Shown here: piece by piece, positions 7,249-17,100 of the stretch | How positions within the stretch are numbered: position 1 is the stretch's first letter | How the letters are laid out: every line of letters starts with the position of its first letter | From: Bacteroidales bacterium | GTDB taxonomy: Bacteria > Bacteroidota > Bacteroidia > Bacteroidales > VadinHA17 | NCBI GenBank assembly: GCA_024763075.1 | Contig: JANTGF010000033.1 | Span: forward strand, 1-42,938 | Length of the DNA: 42,938 bases | Direction of reading: 5' to 3' | Made by a program: the position numbers and the translations under genes | Notes under the pieces: generated by a model | Databases searched by the model: none | Told to the model about the DNA's origin: nothing | What the model saw: the letters and a program-made list of their open reading frames with translations, nothing else

Positions 7249-7452
7249 CAGGTTAAATTTGACTTGACAGTAGTAACCATCCAGATAAAGAAAACAAGAA
7301 GTATCGACATATTTGTTATGCCATTATTAAAGAAACATTTGTCGACTAATACAGCAGGATAGAAAATAATGAAATGTTTTACATTAATCCGCAATAAAGA
7401 CCGGAACATTTTTGTTTATGCCAAACACCATAATATATTTGACTTGCAACAG

Positions 7453-8334
7453 TTACCTGGTATACTTCCAGCGATCATGTGACCAAAGCCAGGGTGCCGG
7501 ATCTTCTTTTAATAAATCTTCCAGTGTTTTATAGTATTTTTGGGTAATCTCATATTTATTGGTTTTGGATGGCCGGTCTGAGATTAAGATAAACTCATTT
7601 TCATAATTTCCCCTTTTCACTTTACGCATTTTTAAAAACAAAACGGTTTGGTCTGTCTGTCTTGCAATTTTCTCAGCACCAAGAAGTACGGGAGTATCCT
7701 GGTTTAAAAAAGTGATCCAGTAATTCAATTCGTTCCCTAAGGGCCGCTGATCATAAAGAAAAAAGGTAATGATCTGCTTCTGCTCATTCCGGTAAGCCAT
7801 CATCTTCCGGTAAGCATTTTTCATTGGTACAGTTTCACCGCCAAACCCTTCTCTGATCCTGATATATAGTTTATCAAAACACTTGTCACTTAGTGGCTTG
7901 TAGATGGCCAGAAAATGATAGGGTGAAACCAATTCAAGATTTGCCAGCCATTCCCAGTTACCATAATGGGGAAGCAACAAAATGATGCTTTTGCCTTGTT
8001 CATAAATTTCTTTTAATAATTCAGGGTTTTTATACCGATAACGATTTAACAAATTACTTTTACTCATGTGTAAAAGATGGATTGCCTCAAAAAAGGAATC
8101 TGTGAAATGTTTGTAAAAATCTTTTGCAATACCGGTTATTTCTGCTTGTGTTTTTTCAGGGAAAGAAAGCTTTAAATTCCGGATAACCACACTTTTTCTA
8201 TACCGGAACAGAGTATAATTTAAAAAGGTGAAGGTATCGGAGATAACATATAAAAAACGAAGTGGTAAGAGGGCAACCAACCATAAGATACCGTATAGGA
8301 TACAAGAAAAGAAGTAAACCCGGAAATTTTTCAT
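7453..8334 (-). CDS. Lipid A biosynthesis acyltransferase (LpxL/HtrB family)
   Basis: LpxL-type enzymes transfer secondary acyl chains from acyl-ACP to lipid A precursors at the inner face of the cytoplasmic membrane. The 293-residue protein has an N-terminal hydrophobic anchor (about 6-35) and the catalytic H-x4-E motif in LPHYGNWEW (His123, Glu128). It also has family segments YKPLSDKCFD, FFLYDQRPLG and the C-terminal DPAPWLWSHDRWKY. Length and motifs are normal. It is the last gene of a leftward pair: its ATG lies 2 bases after the stop of the upstream Crp/Fnr gene, so the two are probably co-transcribed. Which acyl chain or position it uses cannot be told from the sequence. Confidence 0.9.
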   Translation of the reverse strand: MKNFRVYFFSCILYGILWLVALLPLRFLYVISDTFTFLNYTLFRYRKSVVIRNLKLSFPEKTQAEITGIAKDFYKHFTDSFFEAIHLLHMSKSNLLNRYRYKNPELLKEIYEQGKSIILLLPHYGNWEWLANLELVSPYHFLAIYKPLSDKCFDKLYIRIREGFGGETVPMKNAYRKMMAYRNEQKQIITFFLYDQRPLGNELNYWITFLNQDTPVLLGAEKIARQTDQTVLFLKMRKVKRGNYENEFILISDRPSKTNKYEITQKYYKTLEDLLKEDPAPWLWSHDRWKYTR

Positions 8335-8336
8335 GA

Positions 8337-9047
8337 TTATCCAAGCTCACTAATTCGCTTAAGCTCGGGGAGATCCAGTATTTTTATTTTTCTGCCTTCC
8401 AGGGCAATCACATTTTCATTTGCAAAAACCGATAAGGTACGGATAGCATTCGAAGTTGTCATATTAGAAAGATTGGCAATATCTTCCCTGGATAAATAAA
8501 CTTTTATTGATTTTCCGTCTTTATCAAAACCATAGGTTTCAATCAGAAATATCAAAGACTCAGCAAGGCGGCCACGAACATGTTTCTGGGTTAGGGTAAC
8601 AGTCCGGTTATTGGATATTCCCAGTTCCGTAGCCATATTGCGCATCATTCTAAAAGATAACTCAGAGTTTTTCCTCATTATTGTAAAGAGGGCGTACCGT
8701 TCTATCACACAAATATCACAATCTTCCAGAGCTGTGGCAGATGCTGAATAGTTTTCATCAGCAAACAAAGCACGGTATCCTATAAAACCCATAGGCCTGG
8801 CCATCCGGACAATCTGATCACGGCCTCCAACCCCTTCTTTAAAAATCTTAACTTTTCCCTTTGACAGGAATAAGATTCCGGGAGGTTTATCACCTTCTCT
8901 ATAAATGAATTCTCCTTTTTTGAAGGAAAGACAGGAATGCCCAATGACCAATTCATTCTTTTCCTCCTCAGACAATATGCTGAATATAGAATCAGGATCA
9001 TTCAGGCAATATCCACATTCAAAATAATCTTCTTTTTTTGAAATCAT
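8337..9047 (-). CDS. Crp/Fnr-family transcriptional regulator (first of two)
   Basis: This 236-residue DNA-binding regulator has a cyclic-nucleotide-binding-type beta-roll (about 20-140, with GEFIYREGDKPPGILFLSKG) joined by a dimer helix to a winged helix-turn-helix (about 160-230, LSREDIANLSNMTTSNAIRT). The N-terminus carries a Cys-x2-Cys pair in ECGYC, short of the four-Cys pattern of E. coli FNR. No canonical cAMP-contact signature is evident, so the ligand is unknown. It shares a transcript with the downstream acyltransferase. A -7 box and an adjacent perfect inverted repeat TATGTT-n4-AACATA lie just before its ATG; their 5-4-5 half-site spacing fits FNR-like proteins and suggests self-regulation (inference). 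Confidence 0.9.
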   Translation of the reverse strand: MISKKEDYFECGYCLNDPDSIFSILSEEEKNELVIGHSCLSFKKGEFIYREGDKPPGILFLSKGKVKIFKEGVGGRDQIVRMARPMGFIGYRALFADENYSASATALEDCDICVIERYALFTIMRKNSELSFRMMRNMATELGISNNRTVTLTQKHVRGRLAESLIFLIETYGFDKDGKSIKVYLSREDIANLSNMTTSNAIRTLSVFANENVIALEGRKIKILDLPELKRISELG

Positions 9048-9052
9048 CAGAA

Positions 9053-9068
9053 TATGTTAAAAAACATA
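9053..9068. promoter_or_regulatory. Palindromic candidate operator of the Crp/Fnr gene
   Basis: TATGTT-AAAA-AACATA is a perfect 6-4-6 inverted repeat. It lies between the -7 box (9069-9076) and the ATG at 9047, where the transcription start would fall. A dimer bound here would block RNA polymerase, so repression is the expected effect (inference). Confidence 0.5.
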
Positions 9069-9101
9069 CAAATATAAAAAATATAATCAATTACTGCACA
9101 A
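9069..9101 (-). promoter_or_regulatory. Candidate Bacteroidota promoter of the Crp/Fnr-acyltransferase pair
   Basis: The minus-strand -7 box TATATTTG (9069-9076) is an exact TAnnTTTG match. A TTTG/TTG at 9099-9101 is 22 bases upstream, close to the 19-21 spacing expected for the -33 element. Confidence 0.5.
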
Positions 9102-9178
9102 ATGCACGAATACATTTAATCCGCATTAAATATTAAGTCCTTAGAAGTAAAATGTCCGGATGCTTGTTATCAAATATA

Positions 9179-10843
9179 CTAAATTGCATTATAATCGGCA
9201 ACCAGTGGGATTCTCCGGCCTGAGCCAAAAGCCTTTGAGGAAATTCTCAAAATGGGAGGAGCCTGATATCTTTTATATTCATTTGCATTTATCATCCGGA
9301 TAATTTTATGGACGAGTTCCGGTTCAAAACCATCTTCAATAATCCTGTCAGATAAACGCTGCAATTCAATATATCTGTAAAGTATCTGATCCAGAACAGA
9401 ATAATCAGGTAAAGAATCAGCGTCTTTCTGGTCGGGCCTGAGTTCAGCCGAAGGTGGTTTTGAGATAATTTCGCAGGGAATTATGTTCTTATCCTGATTG
9501 ATGTACCTTGCCAGATTATATACATCCGTTTTATAAACGTCTCCCAATACGGATAATCCCCCACTCATATCGCCATACAGCGTGGTATATCCCACGGCAG
9601 CTTCGCTTTTATTTGATGTATTAAGCAAAATATATCCAAACTTATTTGAAATGGACATGAGTAAAACCGCCCGGATTCTGGCCTGAAGGTTTTCTTCGGT
9701 TACGTCTTCAGGTAAATCTCCGAACGAAGGATGTAAGGCTTCTTTAAAACTACTGAATATAGGATCAATCTTAATTATTTCATATTCCACGCCCAGATTT
9801 TCAGCCAGCTTTACCGAATCCGTTACCGAACCCTCCGATGAATACTGTGAAGGCATCAATAAAACTTTCAAATTCCCTGGACCAAGAGCTCTGGAGGCCA
9901 GAACCATGCTTACTGCCGAATCAATTCCACCTGAAAGTCCAAGTGTTGCTTTTTTAAAGTTCATTTTTGAAAAATAATCACGGATACCAAGTACCAGTGC
10001 ATTATGAATGTTTTCAATGATGGAACGATCCTCATTCTCTGTTCTCAATACTTTTTGACTCACTACTTTATCCAGATCAAAAAATCTGACTTCTTCTTCA
10101 AAAAATGGTAATTCATCATAGATTTCCCCTTTTTGATTGATCACCATTGAACCACCTTCAAAGATCAATTCTGTTTGTGCCGCAATCTGGTTGACATAAA
10201 AAACCGGTATCTTATACGTTTTGGCCTTGCTGATAAAAATATCTCTTTTAGAACCTTCTTTCAGGTACGAATAAGGAGATGCAGCGACATTCAGGATGAC
10301 ATCAGGTTTAAATTTTGCAAGTTCTTCCATGGGGGAGATGCTATAAATATGACTTTTCCCGAAATCTGTTTCGAACTCCTGTTGATCCCATAAATCTTCA
10401 CAAATGGTAAGGGCAAGTTTCTTTCCCTTGAAATTTATGATGCCGAAATCTTTATTCGGTTCAAAATACCGGTCTTCATCAAAAATATCATAAGTCGGAA
10501 GCAGGCTTTTGTTAATAATTTCCTTTATTTCCCCCTCAAAAAGGAAAAATGCCGAATTAAAAAGATTTTTTCCCTCATATTCAGGATTTTTTAATGGTCC
10601 GCCCACAATAGCGGCTATGGTATCACAATGAGCGGCGATTTGCTTTATGCCATGATAGCACTTGTTTACGAATCCTTCTCTCTCCAACAAATCCATGGGG
10701 GGATAGCCTGAAACAGACAATTCCGAAAAAAGTAAAAGGTCAACACCATGTTGTTTCGCCTCCTCAATTGCCTGTGTAATTTTAGAAATATTCTTTTCAA
10801 AATTACCTATATGATAATTTAGCTGTGCTATTCCAATGATCAT
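9179..10843 (-). CDS. nadE: Glutamine-dependent NAD+ synthetase
   Basis: This is the final step of NAD synthesis: deamido-NAD, ATP and glutamine-derived ammonia give NAD. The 554-residue protein has two domains. The nitrilase-fold glutaminase (about 1-265) carries the catalytic triad Glu41 (FSELSVSGYPP), Lys112 (NKSLLP) and Cys148 (LTICEDLWD). The synthetase domain (about 280-554) has the PP-loop SGGIDS (304-309), followed by LNTSNKSEAAVGYTTLYGDM and KPPSAELRPDQKD. The glutaminase domain means it can use glutamine rather than free ammonia. It lies upstream of the Crp/Fnr gene on the same strand, separated by 131 bases containing that gene's promoter, so it is probably a separate unit. Confidence 0.97.
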   Translation of the reverse strand: MIIGIAQLNYHIGNFEKNISKITQAIEEAKQHGVDLLLFSELSVSGYPPMDLLEREGFVNKCYHGIKQIAAHCDTIAAIVGGPLKNPEYEGKNLFNSAFFLFEGEIKEIINKSLLPTYDIFDEDRYFEPNKDFGIINFKGKKLALTICEDLWDQQEFETDFGKSHIYSISPMEELAKFKPDVILNVAASPYSYLKEGSKRDIFISKAKTYKIPVFYVNQIAAQTELIFEGGSMVINQKGEIYDELPFFEEEVRFFDLDKVVSQKVLRTENEDRSIIENIHNALVLGIRDYFSKMNFKKATLGLSGGIDSAVSMVLASRALGPGNLKVLLMPSQYSSEGSVTDSVKLAENLGVEYEIIKIDPIFSSFKEALHPSFGDLPEDVTEENLQARIRAVLLMSISNKFGYILLNTSNKSEAAVGYTTLYGDMSGGLSVLGDVYKTDVYNLARYINQDKNIIPCEIISKPPSAELRPDQKDADSLPDYSVLDQILYRYIELQRLSDRIIEDGFEPELVHKIIRMINANEYKRYQAPPILRISSKAFGSGRRIPLVADYNAI

Positions 10844-11152
10844 GCGCTCAAAATTTATAATAATATCAAAAGTTATGAAAAAAATCCGTGATAGAACAAA
10901 TTTATCAGCTAAAACTTAAAAATATGATCCGTTTTTTCCATATCGGTTTCATTTCATTATCGGTGGTAAAAATAATAAATAAAACCATTTAAGAACTTTA
11001 AAACTGGCTTTCATAAATTATAAACCAGTGTTAAGTCAAATATACTATAGAGTTTAAATATGACTTGATACTTGAGAGTTAAAATTTTTTACCCGAAATA
11101 AGAACAAGTTGTTTATTTTTACGTTTTATTAAACAAAATTCAAAGCGACATT
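10844..11152. other. Divergent spacer between nadE and gldB
   Basis: AT-rich, 309 bases, with no gene-like frame. It contains an AAGTCA...TGACTT inverted pair near 11033-11068. Promoters for both neighbours must lie here, but I found no clean TAnnTTTG with a correctly spaced TTG. Confidence 0.4.
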
Positions 11153-12181
11153 ATGGTTTTTAACAGGAATAAATACCTTTATATTTCATTAATTCTGGCT
11201 CTGGTAGTGTTTTCTTGCAAAAACAACCGATTCAATGTTCCGGTTTCAGATGTTGAAGTGAATGTAAACATTCAGCGGTTTGAAAATGATTTGTTTTCGA
11301 TCCAGCCCGCACAGATTGAAGAAGAAATCCCTGAACTCCGAAAAAAATATGGTGATTTTCTAACTGTTTTTGGTTATGTAATAAATATCGGAGAACCTTC
11401 CAGCCCTCAATATGCAGGGTTCCTGCAATCATTTGTCACAAATAAAACAAATGCAGATGTTTATAAAAAAGTTAAGAAAGAATATTCGGATTTTAGTGAT
11501 ATTGAAAACAAGTTAGTTTCAGGTTTCAAACATTACAAATATTATTTTCCTCAAAAACCCACTCCAAACATTTATACTTTTGTTTCAGGGTTTAACAATT
11601 CGATTGTCATTGATGAAAACATTCTGGGAATCGGTCTGGACCGGTATCTGGGTCAGAATTGCAAATATTACAAAGAACTGGGTATTCCAGCATATCTGTC
11701 AAAAAAAATGGTTCGTAGGAAAATACCTGCGGATTGCTTTTATTCGTGGGGAAAAACGGAGTTTCATTTAAAAGAAAGGAAAGATGAAGATGTCTCTGAC
11801 AATGTTCTTAATAATATCATTTATGAAGGCAAGCTAAAGTATTTTACGAGAGCAATGCTTCCTGATGAGCCGGAAGAACTTATTTTTGGATTTACAGATG
11901 ATCAGTTGAAATGGTGTAAGGAAAATGAAGCTGAGATGTGGACTTACCTGGTGGAGAATAAGATTTTGTATAAAACAGACTATCTGACCATTCGAAAATT
12001 AACCGGGGAAGCACCGTTCACAAGTTTTTTCCCAAAAGAGTCTCCCGGTCAGGCAGCGATTTGGTTGGGTTATCGCATTGTATCAAAGTATCTGGATAAT
12101 AAACCTGAAGAAACTTTGCAGGATTTAATGCAGAATTCAGATTACCAGAATATACTTCGTATTTCAAAATACAATCCCTAA
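11153..12181 (+). CDS. gldB: GldB-family gliding motility lipoprotein
   Basis: A 342-residue lipoprotein with an N-terminal hydrophobic signal and a lipobox ending at Cys22 (VVFSC). The rest resembles GldB, a lipoprotein needed for gliding in Flavobacterium and present in many non-gliding Bacteroidota. Visible family features are the early VNVNIQRFENDLF strand, IVIDENILGIGLDRYLG near the middle, the segment KKMVRRKIPADCFYSW, and the C-terminal SPGQAAIWLGYRIVSKYL. The protein should sit in the periplasm, anchored by lipid. A T9SS cargo protein at 28752-34070 in the same window shows that the cell probably uses the type IX system, with which Gld proteins are often associated. Followed by a bidirectional terminator. 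Confidence 0.85.
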   Translation: MVFNRNKYLYISLILALVVFSCKNNRFNVPVSDVEVNVNIQRFENDLFSIQPAQIEEEIPELRKKYGDFLTVFGYVINIGEPSSPQYAGFLQSFVTNKTNADVYKKVKKEYSDFSDIENKLVSGFKHYKYYFPQKPTPNIYTFVSGFNNSIVIDENILGIGLDRYLGQNCKYYKELGIPAYLSKKMVRRKIPADCFYSWGKTEFHLKERKDEDVSDNVLNNIIYEGKLKYFTRAMLPDEPEELIFGFTDDQLKWCKENEAEMWTYLVENKILYKTDYLTIRKLTGEAPFTSFFPKESPGQAAIWLGYRIVSKYLDNKPEETLQDLMQNSDYQNILRISKYNP

Positions 12182-12194
12182 TGACAAAAAAAAG

Positions 12195-12226
12195 AGCCGT
12201 CTGTTTCCAGACGGCTTAAATTTTTT
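12195..12226. terminator. Bidirectional terminator between gldB and the ferredoxin gene
   Basis: Stem AGCCGTCTG (12195-12203) pairs perfectly with CAGACGGCT (12208-12216) around a TTTC loop. A T-run follows on the plus strand (12220-12225) and an A-run precedes it (a T-run on the minus strand), so it can end both convergent genes. Confidence 0.9.
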
Positions 12227-12240
12227 ATAGCATTAATGTA

Positions 12241-12408
12241 CTACTCCGGATGTATAGCTTCAACGGGGCAAACATCTGCACAAGCACCACAATCGGTACA
12301 TAATTCAGGATCAATTTTGTAGATATCACCCTCGGAAATAGCTTCTACAGGACATTCATCAATACAAGTTCCGCAAGCTGTACAATCATCATTAATTACG
12401 TAAGCCAT
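12241..12408 (-). CDS. 2[4Fe-4S] ferredoxin, 55 residues
   Basis: This small electron carrier starts at ATG 12406-12408 and stops at TAG 12241-12243, giving 55 residues. It has two complete CxxCxxCxxxCP motifs: Cys9, 12, 15, 19 (CTACGTCIDECP) and Cys37, 40, 43, 47 (CTDCGACADVCP). It starts MAYVIND and ends in VEAIHPE, the clostridial-type pattern for low-potential ferredoxins that serve pyruvate:ferredoxin oxidoreductase, Rnf and similar enzymes. It is probably expressed alone: 172 bases separate it from the next gene upstream and a bidirectional terminator follows. Its partner enzymes are not in the window. Confidence 0.95.
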   Translation of the reverse strand: MAYVINDDCTACGTCIDECPVEAISEGDIYKIDPELCTDCGACADVCPVEAIHPE

Positions 12409-12580
12409 TTTTAAAAATATTTTAATTAATAATCAGTTAATAATAGTTCCTTTTACAAAAAGATGCGCAAATATACAATTATTTAAAAAATACACGAAAG
12501 GAAAATAAAATTTCATTCCTGTTTTTGAAAAAAATATCTGAAATTGAATTACCAGAAGGGTTTTGAAGTAGTCTGGAAAT

Positions 12581-13762
12581 TTATTTCAGATGGTTTACGG
12601 CCAGGCAGGCCATCAGACCAATTCCGGTTTCAATAGATTTTTCATTTACCAGAAAGCCTGATGAATGTAATCCTGCGGGGTTTTCTTCTCCGGGGAAACC
12701 TACACCCAGGCGGAAAAAGCAAGCCGGGAACTTCTGAGCAAAATAGGCAAAATCTTCAGATGTCATACGAATTCCCAAATCCAAGACATGCTCATCTCCC
12801 AGATACTTCCCTGCCAGGCTTTTTGAATTAATTGTTAACTCTTCATTATTTATCAGAGCAGGATATCCTTTGCGAATTTCAATATCACAACTTCCTCCCA
12901 TACTTTTTGTTAAATTCACACTCATCTGAGTGATTCTTCGATGAACTTCTGCTCTCCATTCTTCGTCCATTGTTCTGAAGGTTCCTTCAATTTTCACCTC
13001 ATCAGGGATAACATTGGTTGCACCATTGGCAATAAGTTTACCAAAAGAGAGAACCGTGGGAGTATCCACTCTTGCACCACGGCTGACAATTTGCTGCAAA
13101 GAAACAATCAAATGAGAGGCAATAAGAACCGGATCAACCAGTTGATGAGGCATGGCTCCATGTCCGCCTTTTCCTTTTACGGTAATATATATCTCATCAC
13201 TGGAAGCCATGTACTTTCCGGGCCTGAAACCAACCACTCCGGCCGGTATATCAGGTTGCACATGCAAAGCCAGAATCGCATCGGGTTCCGGGTCATCCAG
13301 GGCACCTTCCTCCAGCATCTGTTTTGCACCACCGGGCAGGTATTCCTCAGCAGGCTGAAAGATCAGGATCACAGTTCCTTCAAACTCATTTTTGATTTGA
13401 TTCAGGATCGCTGAAGCACCCAGTAAACATGTCATATGCACATCGTGCCCACAGGCATGCATAACTCCTTTATCTATTGAGATAAACTCAAGGTTATTCT
13501 TTTCCTGCACCGGCAAAGCATCCATATCTGCTCTCAGAGCAATGGTCTTATTTCCCGGATTCCGGCCTTCAATTCTGGCAATTATTCCGGTTCCGGCATA
13601 TCCTTTTTTAAACGGAATACCAAAATCTTCCAGTTTTTCAGAAATATATGCAGAAGTGGCGTTTTCATTAAAAGAAAGCTCAGGATATTTATGCAGGTGC
13701 CGGCGGATTTTTAAGGCTTCTTCAAAAAACTCACGTGAAAGTATTTTTATCTTATTTATCAT
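12581..13762 (-). CDS. M20D-family amidohydrolase (hippurate hydrolase / N-acyl-amino acid deacylase-like)
   Basis: A 393-residue zinc peptidase-fold enzyme that cleaves N-acyl or amide bonds of small substrates in the cytoplasm. Motifs are RHLHKYPELSFNE (about 21-33), IALRADMDALPV (74-85) and MHACGHDVHM (101-110) with metal-binding Cys104 and His106. FQPAEEYLPGGAKQM carries the catalytic Glu, GKGGHGAMPHQLVDP marks the dimerisation-domain His, and the C-terminal LHSSGFLVNE holds a further metal ligand. All key residues are present and the length is normal. The natural substrate cannot be read from the sequence. It lies 48 bases downstream of the TSUP permease gene on the same strand, so co-transcription is possible. 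Confidence 0.9.
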   Translation of the reverse strand: MINKIKILSREFFEEALKIRRHLHKYPELSFNENATSAYISEKLEDFGIPFKKGYAGTGIIARIEGRNPGNKTIALRADMDALPVQEKNNLEFISIDKGVMHACGHDVHMTCLLGASAILNQIKNEFEGTVILIFQPAEEYLPGGAKQMLEEGALDDPEPDAILALHVQPDIPAGVVGFRPGKYMASSDEIYITVKGKGGHGAMPHQLVDPVLIASHLIVSLQQIVSRGARVDTPTVLSFGKLIANGATNVIPDEVKIEGTFRTMDEEWRAEVHRRITQMSVNLTKSMGGSCDIEIRKGYPALINNEELTINSKSLAGKYLGDEHVLDLGIRMTSEDFAYFAQKFPACFFRLGVGFPGEENPAGLHSSGFLVNEKSIETGIGLMACLAVNHLK

Positions 13763-13810
13763 ATACTATATAAAATAATGCTTGTCAAAAATTCGGCTGG
13801 ATATGGGATA

Positions 13811-14179
13811 TTATTTGCTGAAGATCATCTTAAGCCCCATCAAAACAATAAAAACACCAAATACAGGCTTTAGTGTTTTGGCAGGAATATTTACAGAAAG
13901 CAAGGACCCCAGATACTGCCCAACCGCAAAAGCTGCAACAATAATCAGTGCATGTTTAAAATGAACATAACCGTTTTTGTAATAATTATAGGCACCGAAT
14001 ACAGCCATGGGAAACATCAGAACAGCCAGACTTGTTCCCTGAGCTTCATGTTGATTGAACCCAAACAAAAATACCAGTGCCGGAACAATTATAACACCCC
14101 CACCTACACCTAATCCTCCGCCAACAGTTCCGGCCAGGAGCCCTATAACAACCAGGGTAATGATTTCATTTAATTGCAT
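13811..14179 (-). CDS. Half-length TSUP (TauE/SafE) membrane permease
   Basis: A 122-residue protein that is almost entirely membrane-spanning, with about four hydrophobic helices. The N-terminal helix carries the glycine-rich motif GTVGGGLGVGGG followed by VIIVPALVF, and then QHEAQGTSLAVLMFP, both typical of the TSUP family that exports sulfite or other small sulfonates and organic anions. Usual members have 240-270 residues in two homologous halves. This protein is one half, so it would need to dimerise. The stop of the upstream 1093-residue gene is not its neighbour; rather its own ATG lies 3 bases after... that gene's stop at 14183, meaning this gene follows closely downstream on the same strand of the large outer-membrane protein gene. 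Confidence 0.8.
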   Translation of the reverse strand: MQLNEIITLVVIGLLAGTVGGGLGVGGGVIIVPALVFLFGFNQHEAQGTSLAVLMFPMAVFGAYNYYKNGYVHFKHALIIVAAFAVGQYLGSLLSVNIPAKTLKPVFGVFIVLMGLKMIFSK

Positions 14180-14182
14180 AGT

Positions 14183-17100
14183 TTAAAAATCCAGACTTAA
14201 TGAAAAATAAAACATCATGGGTTGAACTTTAAAATTTTCAACACCCCAGGCCCAGTCAGCCCTTACAAAGTAACCAAAAACCGTACTTCTTAATCCAAAA
14301 CCGTAGCCGCCAATAATGGGTTCCCTGTTTGACTGAACAATAACCGTAACCGGACCATTTTTAATCTCCTCCTTATCATAGGAATTTTCGCCTGCATAAG
14401 GGTTCCAACCGGTCCAGGCAGTTCCGATATCTCCAAATCCAACTACCTGAAAGTTATGTAGGAATTTGTTTGCAATGGGTTGATTTGCCAGATACCTGAT
14501 AATGGGCCACCTGATTTCTGAATTTATAAGTGCAAAATTATTTCCGTTACGGATATTTTGTTTAAATCCTCTCATGTTGGTGGCAAGTGTCTGAAAAACA
14601 TAATTCTGATTATAATCAACAGGAATCGTCTTGTCAAACATGTTTTCAATATTAAAAATATTGAACCAGTTATCCACACCTCCCATGTAATAGATCAGTT
14701 TATTATGGCCAAATGAACTACTGGCAGCAAATCTGTTTGCCCAAATCAGGTCCCGGTGAATTTTCAGATAGTGGCGGAAGTCCCCTCCAATCACAAACAC
14801 ATCTGATTTTTTTCTTTCAAATTGTTCATAAACCTCACCGAATATCTTGAATCTCGTTCCGTTGTACAAATTTATTCCCCGGTAACGCGTATTATCATAA
14901 ATGAGCTCCAGCTTTAAATTTCCCCAGGTAGCAAATTGATTGGGTTTGAAAAGATTACCTCTGTCGGTGGCCATATAAACTTGTTTGTCAGTACGAAGGC
15001 TCGCTGTTCCTTTTAAAGCCATCACCTGATTAAAAGGATATTTCATGGAATAAAATAACTGGTTGGAATTTACTTTCACCCAGTTTTGTCCATTATCTAC
15101 ATAGGCTTTATATGATTGCCGGTGAAAAATGATTTGCTTATCAATTCTCTTTTTCAGATTTTCAAAACTCACAAGGTATTCATTACTGTTAAAGTCCATT
15201 GAAAAACGGAATCCTCCAACAATTTTATAATCTTCAAAAAGATCATTAGCTCCAATTTTAAACATGTAGCCAATTCCGGGATTAAAGTAAACTCCACTCC
15301 CGCTGAAAGCCTGATAACTGTCACTCAGATAACCGAAATCAATCTGGTTAGCCATATAATCATTGTAAAAGGAAGTTTCATAAATACGAATAGGAGGCAG
15401 AGGAATGGTTGCCGTATCAAGATCAACATCCATCATATCTTTTCGAAGTAAATGCAAATAATAATTTTCTTTTTCAACTTCAAATACATAATTATTGATA
15501 TCGACTTTGTTATCGGTCTCAAAATAAGCATATAAAGGCTTTGTTAGTGTATCTCTCATTTTTCTGTCTTCCTCAATGAGCTTTTGACGAATGATTTCGA
15601 TACTATCCAGTTTATGAAGGTCCTTTGTGTGTTCAACTCTGAAAGACGTCTCTTCAGGGTTGTCTTTAAAACCAAGGTCATCCGGAAGCAGTTGTCCAAA
15701 ATACATATTATATTTTCCGTCTTCATACACCACTTCACCATACATTGAAGATAATGGACTGTAATCTTCTTCCAGTATATTGCGTGAATAATCAGTCAAT
15801 GGCTTTGAATTCGCAAAATATCTGTAATGGACTGTTGTATCAACGAAACTTATTGTACTGTCAAAAAGTGAATAATAACGATTTATGATCCCATTCTGGT
15901 CACCAAGGTAAAGAAACTCATTTTTCTTCATATTAGCCGGATAGGTTTTATCCATATATTTGTCATCGGATAAACGTGTAAGGATCGGCGAACGATTGTT
16001 TACATGGTACAAATAAAGGTTATAATTCTGTCCGACCTCTGTATTGTGAGAATTGTCAAAACTCAGTGTATCATTTACCCGGTTTGAGCTAAACAAAATG
16101 CTTTCACCATGCTTCGTATATCTTGGATGCAGGTCATCGGCAAGGTCATGGGTGAGTTGTTCAAATGCACCTGATTCGAGATCAAAAAGGAACAAATCTG
16201 TCAATCCGCTTTTCATGGCAGAAAACACCAGTTTGGCACCATCAGGAGAATATCCTACGTCCATGATTTTATCAAAATACAGAACGTGTTTGCGCTCAAT
16301 CTTTTTAGTGGCTGTTCGGTAAAACAGTATATCCAGTCCCCCTTTTTCCTCCGTGATTGCTATCAGCATTTTTCCGGTAGGATGCCATGCTAATATGGGA
16401 TAGGAATAATCAATAATTTGTTCAACCTTAGGCTCTTTCCTGTAAATCTTTTTTGTTTTTCCTGTTCTAACATTATAAATCCATATTTTATACCGGCCCA
16501 GATCATTTGTTACATAAGCAATATTTCTTCCATCAGGACTCACCTTAATATTTTGGTAAACTACTTTCTTCTTAGGTTTTCTTACTATTTTTTGTCCATC
16601 AGGCTGTTCTGCATCGGGAAGTTCCTCGTTGTATTTTTCCTTATAATAATTTAACCAGTTTTCATTAAGTTTTTTTAATGGTACGCCTAAAACATAATAC
16701 AGGCCTTTATTGAAATCTTTATTGATCTTTGTGATGTACAATACATCAGGAATAATATTTACGCCATAAGTGTCGGCTATAAATTTCCAGAACGAATGAC
16801 CTGCTATTTCTGCATCTTCCTTTTCAATCCGGTTCAGTTTTTTGAATTTACCAGACAGAATTGCATCTTTCACCATATTTTCAGTTTCAAAATCCCAATG
16901 ATTCGAAAGAAAAGATACCATTCCTTTTATATACCAGTCAGGAATTACCATTTTCGACGAATTTTTTGTTCTGGGTTTACCCGGGTTCCCATATAACATC
17001 TCGTTTACGATGGTATAGGAAAGGGCTTTTTTTATTTCCTGATTATACTTCCTGTGGTCTCCCTCATAATAAAGAAAAACCTTATTGTCAATAATGGTTG

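Larger units (their letters stand above)
6855..7452. other. Gene-free spacer of about 600 bases
   Basis: This spacer separates murF-alr from the convergent acyltransferase gene. It holds a 7-bp tandem repeat (6919-6946) and a REP-like stem-loop (7171-7248). The rest is AT-rich and shows no tRNA, terminator or family-like frame. The 62-residue minus-strand frame at 7221-7409 overlaps the stem-loop and has no recognisable family. Confidence 0.6.

Noticed and set aside
7221-7409. 62-codon minus-strand frame in the murF-acyltransferase spacer
   Set aside because: It overlaps the REP-like stem-loop and matches no family.
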